Assembly (NCBI GenBank): GCA_001817805.1
Contig: MHJB01000013.1
Span: 1-6,070 of the forward strand
DNA from: Candidatus Colwellbacteria bacterium RIFCSPLOWO2_12_FULL_43_11
GTDB taxonomy: Bacteria > Patescibacteriota > Minisyncoccia > UBA6257 > Colwellbacteraceae
DNA: 6,070 nucleotides
Reading direction: 5' to 3'
The translations under genes were made by a program, and so were the position numbers. Positions 1 to 5,895 of this stretch are shown here, piece after piece; within the stretch, counting starts at the first letter, position 1, and the number at the start of each line of letters is the position of its first letter. A model generated the notes under the pieces. The model ran no database searches, was not told the DNA's origin, and saw only the letters and a program-made list of their open reading frames with translations.

Positions 1-213
1 ATTCAATGACCCCGTAGTATTAGCGTAAAGAGCGGAGACCCCCTGTGCGTTGTTGTAGGTACCGCTGGTATTAAGGACCATAGCATCCATTCCCTGGGCC
101 GTGTTCTGGTATCCAGTTGTATTGTAATACAAGACGGATTCTCCCTGACCGGTATTGGAATATCCTGTCGTATTACTGGCGAAACTGTCATGCCCCATCA
201 TGGTGTTATAACT
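1..213 (-). repeat. Tandem 17-residue (51-bp) NTTG repeats
   Basis: Four consecutive units are encoded at 213-163, 162-112, 111-61 and 60-10, and a fifth begins at 9. The consensus is roughly x-Y/Q-N-T-x-x-G-x-x-x-x-x-x-N-T-T/S-G, seen as YQNTAQGMDAMVLNTSG and TYNNAQGVSALYANTTG. Spacing is exactly 17 residues, typical of beta-roll or trimeric adhesin-head folds. The array probably continues beyond the window. Confidence 0.8.
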
Positions 214-894
214 GCCCAGGAAGTTGGATCCTCCAGCTCCGGTAGAATTGAAGTTTCCCGCGCCAACACCGACAAAAGTGTTAAAACCGACTCTGGCGTT
301 CGCGGCGTCCACATAATCGTGTAGGAACTGTGTTCCACCCTTATATACTATTCCTATCCCCGATGCCGTCGTAAGAGGAAGGTATATGGCGTTCGTGGAG
401 TTAAGAGCGGTTATGTCCGAGTTGGAACCGCTCGCTGCCGTACCCAGTGCCGTTCTCGCCGCTGCCGCGGTTGTAGAACCGGTGCCACCATTAGCTATAG
501 AAATAGGCGTAGCTATGGCTAAAGGTTGGCTTAACCATACTGTACCATTAGAAGTTAGAACATTTCCGCTTGCCCCCGGAGTACTGAGACCAGTACCGCC
601 TTCACTTGCCGGCAGACTTGTAGTTAGACCGGTAAGCGAAGTTATATCCGAGTTCGCGCCAGAAGCGGCTGTACCCAAAGAACTCCTTGCGGCTGAGGCG
701 CTAGTTGCACCCGTACCACCGCTTGTTACCGGTACAGGTCCGCCTACCCCACCCGGAGGAAGCTGTGAAGGACCGGTAAAAGCAAATGCCCTTAAAGCGA
801 GGGCCCCGAAAAACAATACAGCGAATAGCATGAATCCTATTTTGTATCCAAGGACCCGTGATTCTTTTTTATCTTTTGGCATATTTATATTCAT
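1..894 (-). CDS. Secreted tail-fibre/adhesin-like repeat protein, 3' part missing (runs off the window)
   Basis: This reading frame stays open from the ATG at 894 to the window edge, giving 298 codons and no stop, so only the N-terminal part is visible. Residues 17-39 form a basic-hydrophobic signal peptide with a likely AFA|FTG cleavage site. Residues 58-90 and 135-167 are two copies of a GGTG...LGTAASGxNSDIT repeat, and residues 99-120 carry the GGTGLSTPGASGNVLTSNG motif; both are familiar from phage tail fibres and secreted repeat proteins. From residue 204 the protein shifts to NTFVGVGAG and NTTG-type repeats, with four 17-residue units at 228-295, resembling trimeric adhesin heads. Proteins with this layout often end in an intramolecular chaperone (peptidase S74) domain, which would lie outside the window. 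Likely role: trimeric surface fibre or adhesin (inference). The strand is supported by the signal peptide and repeats; the long opposite-strand ORF at 386-928 is a shadow. An alternative start is ATG 882. Confidence 0.85.
   Translation of the reverse strand, partial: MNINMPKDKKESRVLGYKIGFMLFAVLFFGALALRAFAFTGPSQLPPGGVGGPVPVTSGGTGATSASAARSSLGTAASGANSDITSLTGLTTSLPASEGGTGLSTPGASGNVLTSNGTVWLSQPLAIATPISIANGGTGSTTAAAARTALGTAASGSNSDITALNSTNAIYLPLTTASGIGIVYKGGTQFLHDYVDAANARVGFNTFVGVGAGNFNSTGAGGSNFLGSYNTMMGHDSFASNTTGYSNTGQGESVLYYNTTGYQNTAQGMDAMVLNTSGTYNNAQGVSALYANTTGSLN
394..492 (-). repeat. GGTG tail-fibre repeat, copy 2
   Basis: This stretch encodes residues 135-167 of the partial surface protein. 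It matches copy 1 residue for residue at NGGTG/SGGTG, AAR, LGTAASG, NSDIT and L, with substitutions elsewhere. The copies are offset by 231 bp (77 residues). Confidence 0.75.
625..723 (-). repeat. GGTG tail-fibre repeat, copy 1
   Basis: This stretch encodes residues 58-90 of the partial surface protein and is the partner of the copy at 394-492. The protein pattern is better conserved than the DNA, which suggests an old duplication kept for structure. Confidence 0.75.
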
Positions 895-907
895 GTTTAT
901 GATTAAT

Positions 908-913
908 ATTATA
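908..913 (-). promoter_or_regulatory. Possible -10 box (TATAAT) for the surface protein
   Basis: On the minus strand a perfect TATAAT ends 13 nt before the ATG at 894, which would put transcription start about 7 nt upstream of the start codon. No good -35 hexamer lies 16-18 bp upstream. An AAAGGAG at 920-914 lies 19 nt before the ATG, too far for a normal ribosome site; no in-frame ATG, GTG or TTG sits closer to it. Either the -10 is real and translation is nearly leaderless, or the purine run is an unusually distant ribosome site. Confidence 0.35.
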
Positions 914-998
914 CTCCTTTTATTGTAAAATTTTTATCCACAGTTTGACAGGGGGCGTCCAGGTTCCGATATCGATGTAGTAACTTTTATATTAGACG

Positions 999-1556
999 CT
1001 ATTTAGAAATGAGATTGACTTTAAAATCCCCTTTTTCGGCGACGGGTTCCAATTCCAAGAAAAAACTTCTATGCCTTTCCGAACCGATTAAAGTTTGTTG
1101 TTGCTTGTCGAGAAGCTCTACCAGGGCTTCCGTGTCGTGTTCACCACGAACAAGCTGAATAGTGTAAATGGGGTGGATACCGATCAACAATTTTACCCTC
1201 CTTACAATCTCTACCAATGGTGTTGTCCCTTGAACAATAAAATCATCCACATTAAGCTGCCGAGCCTCGACTTTATCTTCTTGCCTTCCACGATGGGAGA
1301 CGATGGCAACGGGAACTGAGGCAATCTTGGAATCGGCCTGCATCTTGCGGATAAGGTCGAAACCGGTCATCCGCGGCATTAAAATTCCCGTAACGACAAC
1401 TTCCGGAATGTACCCTTGCTGAATTAATTCCCACGCCTCTTGACCATCGGAAGCGGATGTCACATCGAACCCCTCCCCTTTAAACATCGTGGCATAGATA
1501 CTCTTAATCTCTTGGTTATCGTCAACGAGAAGTAATTTTTTCCCTACAGGTACCAT
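999..1556 (-). CDS. Atypical stand-alone response-regulator receiver protein
   Basis: This 185-residue protein has a receiver (CheY-like) fold at residues 6-126. The first strand is KKLLLVDDN, with the acidic pair at D12-D13; S87 fills the usual Thr/Ser position in VPVAIVSHRG. The site of the phosphorylated Asp reads VVVTGILMPRMTG, with Gly57 (codon GGA) in its place, and the conserved Lys of the KP motif is Gln109. Phosphorylation at the canonical site should therefore be impossible. Residues 127-185 form an extension that I do not recognise, with no clear helix-turn-helix or histidine-kinase part. The start is supported by AAAGGG at 1570-1565, 8 nt before the ATG. It follows tRNA-Ala on the same strand with a 27-nt gap, so it may share that transcript. 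No kinase gene is present in the window. Likely role: protein-protein switch or adaptor independent of phosphorylation (inference). Confidence 0.88.
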   Translation of the reverse strand: MVPVGKKLLLVDDNQEIKSIYATMFKGEGFDVTSASDGQEAWELIQQGYIPEVVVTGILMPRMTGFDLIRKMQADSKIASVPVAIVSHRGRQEDKVEARQLNVDDFIVQGTTPLVEIVRRVKLLIGIHPIYTIQLVRGEHDTEALVELLDKQQQTLIGSERHRSFFLELEPVAEKGDFKVNLISK

Positions 1557-1583
1557 ATTTCTTGCCCTTTAATAATAACATAG

Positions 1584-1654
1584 TGGACCTAGGCAGAATT
1601 GAACTGCCGCCTCCTCGTTGCAAACGAGGCGTTCTACCACTGAACTATAGGCCC
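1584..1654 (-). tRNA. tRNA-Ala (anticodon UGC)
   Basis: Reading 1654 to 1584 gives a full 71-nt cloverleaf. The acceptor stem is GGGCCTA/TAGGTCC with a G3:U70 wobble, the classic alanine identity pair. The D arm is GTTC-AGTGGTA-GAAC and the anticodon arm CCTCG-TTTGCAA-CGAGG (anticodon TGC). The variable loop is AGGC, the T arm GGCAG-TTCAATT-CTGCC, and the discriminator base is A. The three bases after it are CTA, so CCA is not encoded and must be added by a CCA-adding enzyme. Confidence 0.97.
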
Positions 1655-1666
1655 GAAACTAAAGTG

Positions 1667-1695
1667 AGATTAGCAGAGATACTTATCACTTTCAA
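1667..1695 (-). promoter_or_regulatory. Possible promoter for tRNA-Ala
   Basis: On the minus strand TTGAAA (1695-1690, five of six matches to TTGACA) is followed after exactly 17 bp by TAATCT (1672-1667, three of six matches to TATAAT), 12 nt before the tRNA 5' end. The -35 overlaps the stop codon of the upstream fusion gene. The -10 is weak, and read-through from the upstream cluster is the alternative. Confidence 0.25.
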
Positions 1696-3521
1696 ATAGA
1701 GGATTTGAAAATATCTTTGGCGTAATCCCAATATCTGGAATCGTTTTTCTCGGTCTTCAAGTAATACCACCATTCCCCTCCCCAGAGATAGTATTCATCG
1801 AAGCCGGTATCTTTGGCGAACCGAATAGTTTCCTTAAAGTAATCCAAACTGAAGAGTTCTGTTTGCCTCTCATAATTAAGTTCGGGCGTGCCTAGCTCGC
1901 CCCAGGGTTCACTTTGAAGTTCGATAATGATAAAAGGTTTTTCATAATCGTTAATCAGCCATCTCACGATATTTTCCTTTAAGCGGAAGAAGCTGGGACT
2001 CAAGGGATAGTCAACGACTCCTACAAGCCAGCCGAATCTAGCCGAATAAACACGTCTGTACATAGTGCTACCAAAAACATCGCCGTACCTTGCGGCTTTA
2101 AACCACCTACCCGCTTCTCCGCCATCGGTAGCTAAAATAGGCCGTGAAGAATCGAGAGATTTAACGAGGTCTACTTCTTGCTTCATAAAATCGTCGACTC
2201 TACCCGGACATTGGCCGAAGAAAAGAAATGGTTCGTTTTCAACTTGCCACATTATTACGTTTTCATTGTCATGATATTTATTAACAACAGCTTCAATGTA
2301 ATTCATTAACTCTTGCTGCCTCTCTTCCGGGCTTAAGGCATCTGCCCAATCCGGGATATGGCACTCGGGCCAACGAGGCGTTTTCATACCCATAGCCAAG
2401 ATGATTTTTGCCTCACCATTTTCAACCGTGGCAATATAACTATCCAGATTACTGAAATCAAAAATCCCTTTTTCTTTTTCCAACTCATCCCAATAAGCGA
2501 CCAGTCGAACTTTTCGGGGTTTCAAGTCGGTCATAATATTGGTAAGAGTTTTTTGGGCATCAATGCCAAGTTGATCCGTAAATTTCTCGGAAAAAGTTAT
2601 ACCCCACTCTACAGGGCGATTTGTTTCGAGCGCGGGCAGACTCCTCGCGTAACCCACAAATCCAAGCCAAACGAATCCCGTAACAACCAAAAACGTGGCT
2701 ATGATTTTGTAAACGAGCACCCTCCCCCTGGATATCTCTTTAAGCAAAAACCATGAAGCCAGAAAAATTATTATGTATCTGAAGCTTTGTGTGGCATCAA
2801 CCAAGGCGGGATGGGCCATAAATATAGCCACATTAACCAGGAGTGAACCAACGCCGGCATAACCACGATTCAATAGATATAAAAACTTATTACTCGGCAC
2901 AGTATCACTCTTTGAAGAAAAGAGACTTCTCACGACCGAAGGGTAAACAAGGAAAAGGATAGCGGCTAAAATTCCGCCGAGCTTTATAAGAACGAAGCCG
3001 GTAACAAAATTGGTTTCATCAAAAACCAGCTTAGCAAGGACATTGGACAAACCGAACAAGACAGCGGATGAAACTAAAAGTGAGCCCGATTTAAGCCAAC
3101 TCTTGTCACGACGAGAAAGAAATATGATGACGCTCCCGGCCACAAGAAAACTGAAGCCTATAAGATCCACGAAAGACAGCTTATCCGAGAGTAGAATTAA
3201 GCCCGCGATAAGAGTAAAAACCGGCGAGAGACTGCCGATAATAGGTAAAATTTCCGAAGCCTCTCCACGATGGAGAGACAGAAACATAAAGAGCACTGCA
3301 AGGATAAAGATGCTGCCCGCAAGGAGAGCTAAAAGAAGAAAACCCAAAGAAACGGACTCAAAGCCAAAAGGAACGAGGACTAAGGAGAAAATCCCCAGAA
3401 TACCTACCCAAAAAGTGTAAACCCAAGGGTCGAAAACCCCCCGGCGTAAGAGAAGTTTATCGAAAACCGCTGAAGTGCCTAAAGTAAGTTGCGCTAAGGC
3501 CGCGATTAATAGCCAGGTCAT
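1692..3521 (-). CDS. EamA/DMT transporter fused to a C-terminal clan GH-A glycoside hydrolase domain
   Basis: This 609-residue protein has two parts. Residues 1-290 hold about ten hydrophobic segments in two EamA-type halves, the first with the usual ASEILPIIGSLSPVFTLIAG pattern, so this is a drug/metabolite-transporter superfamily permease. Residues 303-609 look like a TIM-barrel glycosidase. FDFSNLD and TPRWPE fit the early strands, WQVENEPF gives the probable acid/base Glu430, FIIIELQSEPWG the probable nucleophile Glu534, and YYLWGGEWWYY the eighth-strand Trp region. Family assignment within clan GH-A (GH5-, GH39- or GH42-like) is uncertain, and so is the substrate. The frame is continuous, so the fusion is not a frameshift product. 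The ATG overlaps the stop of the GH1 gene (ATGA), and there is no clear Shine-Dalgarno. Loop charge hints that the glycosidase faces outward. Likely role: surface hydrolysis linked to transport of the product (inference). Confidence 0.88.
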   Translation of the reverse strand: MTWLLIAALAQLTLGTSAVFDKLLLRRGVFDPWVYTFWVGILGIFSLVLVPFGFESVSLGFLLLALLAGSIFILAVLFMFLSLHRGEASEILPIIGSLSPVFTLIAGLILLSDKLSFVDLIGFSFLVAGSVIIFLSRRDKSWLKSGSLLVSSAVLFGLSNVLAKLVFDETNFVTGFVLIKLGGILAAILFLVYPSVVRSLFSSKSDTVPSNKFLYLLNRGYAGVGSLLVNVAIFMAHPALVDATQSFRYIIIFLASWFLLKEISRGRVLVYKIIATFLVVTGFVWLGFVGYARSLPALETNRPVEWGITFSEKFTDQLGIDAQKTLTNIMTDLKPRKVRLVAYWDELEKEKGIFDFSNLDSYIATVENGEAKIILAMGMKTPRWPECHIPDWADALSPEERQQELMNYIEAVVNKYHDNENVIMWQVENEPFLFFGQCPGRVDDFMKQEVDLVKSLDSSRPILATDGGEAGRWFKAARYGDVFGSTMYRRVYSARFGWLVGVVDYPLSPSFFRLKENIVRWLINDYEKPFIIIELQSEPWGELGTPELNYERQTELFSLDYFKETIRFAKDTGFDEYYLWGGEWWYYLKTEKNDSRYWDYAKDIFKSSI

Positions 3522-4660
3522 CCCATTAATGTTGTCTCGATTATTTTCTTATATTCTTTGGCGCTAGGTCTCACCGTGCGCTTCATGGTTTTATAATCAA
3601 CCTCTACCAAACCAAACCTCGGCCCGAAACCCTTTTGCCACTCAAAATTATCCAAAAGCGACCAATGGAAATATCCCCTTAATTTTACGCCGTCTTTCAT
3701 GGCTTTAAGAGCGAAATTTAAATGGTCCTTTATAAAATCCCCCCTTTTCTTATCTTCGCTATCGGCCAAGCCGTTCTCGGTTATGTAAATCGGCTTATTG
3801 TAGAGTTTTAAATCCAAGAGAACCCGATATAAACCATCAGGATATATCTCCCAACCGATATCGGACACGGATTTATTTTCATTTCTGTTAAACCACCAAT
3901 TGATTCGATTGTGGAAATAATAGTTCAAGCCGATAAAGTCGCTCTGATCTTTTATTCTGGACAAGAAATAATTATTCCAGTGCTTATCGGCAAAAACTTT
4001 AATAAACTTATTCCAAGGATTGCGGCCGTGACTTTCAAAGTAAGAATTATTTTTGGCTATGCCTATCTCGGAGTAAGGCACTATTTTTTTAATGATGCTG
4101 TAGGCTGATTTATGAGCTTTAATCAGTTTATTGTTCACCGGCCGATAATACAGAACGCTCTTTCTGCCCGGCGGCCAAATGCCGCGAATATAAGAATTGA
4201 GGGTGTAAATTTCCGGCTCGTTAATGGTAACCCAGAACTTAATTCCCAGATGTTTATAGGTCTCGGCGACTTTAGTCACATACCTTTCAAAATAGACAAC
4301 GGAGTCCTTATTGAGCCAGCCGCCTTTATCGGCAAACCATACGGGCAAGGTGAAGTGCCACAAAGTTACAAAAGGCTCCAGCCCTCTCTCTTTTAAGGCC
4401 TTTATCACTTCTTCGTAATGCTTAAGCTCACGCTCATCAAACTCCCCTTCTTTAGGCTCAATCCTGGACCATTCCAGAGAAAGCCTGTGAGCGTTATGAC
4501 CCAATGAAACGGCTAAATCAAAATCTTTTTTAAAAAGATTGTAGCTGTCGCAAGCCCGGCCGGCATCGCCCTTAGACCACTTGGTCCAATCGTTAATATT
4601 CCCGCCTTCCACTTGATAGCTTGAGGTAGCGGCTCCGAATAAAAATCCGGCTGGAAACAT
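3518..4660 (-). CDS. GH1 family beta-glycosidase (beta-glucosidase/beta-galactosidase type)
   Basis: This cytosolic retaining glycosidase hydrolyses terminal beta-linked sugars from disaccharides or glycosides. The family signatures run in order: FPAGFLFGAATSSYQVEGG at residues 2-20, LSLEWSRIEP (60-69), WHFTLPVWF with His102, TINEPE with acid/base Glu148, GLNYYF with Tyr247, YITENG with nucleophile Glu295, YFHWSLLDNFEW (330-341) with sugar-binding Glu340, and RFGLVEVDY. Every expected catalytic residue is present. At 380 residues it is shorter than the usual 440-480; the compression lies mainly between the two catalytic Glu. No signal peptide is seen. The LEWSRIEP form resembles archaeal-type members as well as bacterial ones. 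The ATG shares one base with the upstream stop (TAATG) and its own stop overlaps the fusion gene (ATGA), implying translational coupling. The exact sugar cannot be read from sequence. Confidence 0.96.
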   Translation of the reverse strand: MFPAGFLFGAATSSYQVEGGNINDWTKWSKGDAGRACDSYNLFKKDFDLAVSLGHNAHRLSLEWSRIEPKEGEFDERELKHYEEVIKALKERGLEPFVTLWHFTLPVWFADKGGWLNKDSVVYFERYVTKVAETYKHLGIKFWVTINEPEIYTLNSYIRGIWPPGRKSVLYYRPVNNKLIKAHKSAYSIIKKIVPYSEIGIAKNNSYFESHGRNPWNKFIKVFADKHWNNYFLSRIKDQSDFIGLNYYFHNRINWWFNRNENKSVSDIGWEIYPDGLYRVLLDLKLYNKPIYITENGLADSEDKKRGDFIKDHLNFALKAMKDGVKLRGYFHWSLLDNFEWQKGFGPRFGLVEVDYKTMKRTVRPSAKEYKKIIETTLMG

Positions 4661-4953
4661 TACTGTTTATTTTCTTCTTTCTTACCTAAGAATTTAATGA
4701 GGTAAACCGTGGTTAATCCCACTACAAGAGTAATAATTACCGCGTAGATGAATTTCGCCGCAAGCGTGTCTTTGGCCAGTGGGAAAAGATTCTCTATGAA
4801 TGCCTTAATGGCTTCGTTCCAAGCAAGACCGGCGACCAACCCCAGAGCTCCGGCAATATAACCAACCATCTTTTCTTGAAGCTCATGCCTGACTTCGTCG
4901 CTCTCCTTCTTTATCTTTTCCATGCTCACTTCTTTTATCTTCTTTAATGGCAT
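4660..4953 (-). CDS. Small two-helix membrane protein, DUF5654-like
   Basis: From ATG 4953 the product has 97 residues: a charged, Lys/Glu-rich amphipathic N-terminus, a first membrane segment (YIAGALGLVAGLAW), a conserved-looking WNEAIKAFIENLFP linker, a second membrane segment (FIYAVIITLVVGLTTVYLI) and a Lys-rich tail. The pattern of helix, AWNxAI and a second helix fits the DUF5654 family as I remember it; the function is unknown. The start is uncertain: a TTG at 4980 gives 106 residues and an ATG at 4923 gives 87, and none of the three has a convincing ribosome site. The gene stops one base into the GH1 start (TAATG) and begins 48 nt after the CAP gene, so it belongs to the same transcript. 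A membrane-associated helper of its neighbours is possible but unproven. Confidence 0.85.
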   Translation of the reverse strand: MPLKKIKEVSMEKIKKESDEVRHELQEKMVGYIAGALGLVAGLAWNEAIKAFIENLFPLAKDTLAAKFIYAVIITLVVGLTTVYLIKFLGKKEENKQ

Positions 4954-5001
4954 TTGTGTTTGAATTCTCTTATTTACCAATAATTCTTACACAGGAAACG
5001 A

Positions 5002-5895
5002 TTAATTACTAATTTCACTTAAACAATCGTTAAAAACGGACACCTGTATATTATAAACTTTAATCATACCTTGAGTGGCACTTATCAAAATGTTATATTG
5101 GATGACTAAAATATTGTAATCATTTATTCTATTGTTGTAACCTTCCCAATCATTTTTATAGGATGTTTCAATATCGTATTTCATAATATCCAATCTTTGC
5201 CTGGAGAGTGAAATATCGATTTTATTATTTTCGATAGTGTTAAGCAGATTTTTAGTGGGCGAATCACAAGCGGAAAGGGGTAACCCAAATTCCTGGACCG
5301 CCATCCAAACATTCCGGCCATCCCAAATACCGCGTTCCGCCGCCACGCCTATTTCAACGAATTTGGTATTTAAAATATTAGCCTTATGGCCGGGGCTATT
5401 CATCCAAGCAGTTACAACGTCAACGCTGTCTTTAAATCCGCCTTCGGCCAGATTCTCTCCGATGAGAATATATTCGTATCCCGTTGCTTCAACCAGTTCT
5501 CCGGGACCCTTGCCTGTAGGCGACTCGTGAGCGAAATATTGATTATCGAACATATCCTTGGCTTTGGCAGAGGCCGCCGCATTCAACAGACTATTCTCCG
5601 TGAGCGCTAAGGCTCCGTTTTTGATTCTTTCAATATTAGTAGCCGCGATTATGCCGTCAATCGTAAGTTTATTACCTACACTGGGAGCTATTTCATAACT
5701 TATTGGCGGCGGGATTACCAACTGCTTCTTAGGTTCCGCCGAAACCACATCTCCCACTAAAGTTTTAAGCGGGGTAAGTCTCGTCCCCGTGAGTATTATT
5801 GAGTAAGGGCTAAAGATTCCCAGCCAAAGGAAAAGTAAAGTAGCCCAACTTAAAACTATGAGTGACAAATACGGGGCTAGAGATTTGAGTTTCAA
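5002..5895 (-). CDS. Membrane-anchored CAP/SCP-domain protein with C-terminal YN-heptad tail
   Basis: The 297-residue product begins with a short basic stretch and one hydrophobic segment (residues 9-35), a membrane anchor or uncleaved signal, then a Pro-rich linker (about 54-72). Residues 78-205 are a CAP (CRISP/antigen 5/PR-1, SCP-like) domain: NIERIKNGALALTENSLLNA, FAHESP (His123, Glu124), GENLAEGG (Glu147) and WMNSPGHKANIL (His170), so the usual metal-site residues are present. Residues 212-297 are predicted helical, with six YNxx(I/V/L)xx-type heptads at 253-294; Cys210 and Cys291 could pair. The protein should sit outside the cell. Bacterial CAP proteins are common but rarely assigned a biochemical activity. 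The start is TTG 5895: no ATG occurs in frame before residue 115 and an in-frame stop lies upstream. That TTG overlaps the TGA of a 50-codon ORF, which may supply ribosomes. Confidence 0.93.
   Translation of the reverse strand: MKLKSLAPYLSLIVLSWATLLFLWLGIFSPYSIILTGTRLTPLKTLVGDVVSAEPKKQLVIPPPISYEIAPSVGNKLTIDGIIAATNIERIKNGALALTENSLLNAAASAKAKDMFDNQYFAHESPTGKGPGELVEATGYEYILIGENLAEGGFKDSVDVVTAWMNSPGHKANILNTKFVEIGVAAERGIWDGRNVWMAVQEFGLPLSACDSPTKNLLNTIENNKIDISLSRQRLDIMKYDIETSYKNDWEGYNNRINDYNILVIQYNILISATQGMIKVYNIQVSVFNDCLSEISN
5014..5139 (-). repeat. Six YN heptads in the CAP protein tail (coiled-coil-like)
   Basis: Residues 253-294 fall into six uninterrupted 7-residue units: YNNRIND, YNILVIQ, YNILISA, TQGMIKV, YNIQVSV and FNDCLSE. 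The first position is aromatic in five of six and the fifth is I, V or L in all six. This fits a helical bundle or coiled coil; the DNA is strongly AT-rich. Confidence 0.75.

Noticed and set aside
3..191. 62-codon minus-strand ORF
   Set aside because: It is out of frame with the partial surface protein, whose 17-residue repeats cover the same bases.
1..213. 51-bp periodic repeats as a CRISPR array
   Set aside because: The repeats are diverged at DNA level, have no unique spacers between them and read as continuous in-frame protein units.
386..928. 180-codon plus-strand ORF over the surface-protein gene
   Set aside because: It is the antisense of the GGTG repeats: the minus strand gives a signal peptide and recognisable repeat motifs, while the plus product is Val/Ala/Pro-rich with no family features.
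945..950. Perfect TTGACA on the plus strand as a -35 box
   Set aside because: The hexamer 17 bp downstream is GATATC and there is no plus-strand gene to serve.
1661..1692. AAAGTGA/TCACTTT inverted repeat as a terminator after the fusion gene
   Set aside because: The 7-bp stem is AT-rich, the loop is 18 nt and no T run follows on the minus strand; it also overlaps the possible tRNA promoter.
3010..3420. 136-codon plus-strand ORF, Lys/Arg-rich
   Set aside because: It is antisense to the EamA transmembrane region; its basic, Thr/Lys-rich composition is what the reverse complement of hydrophobic codons gives.
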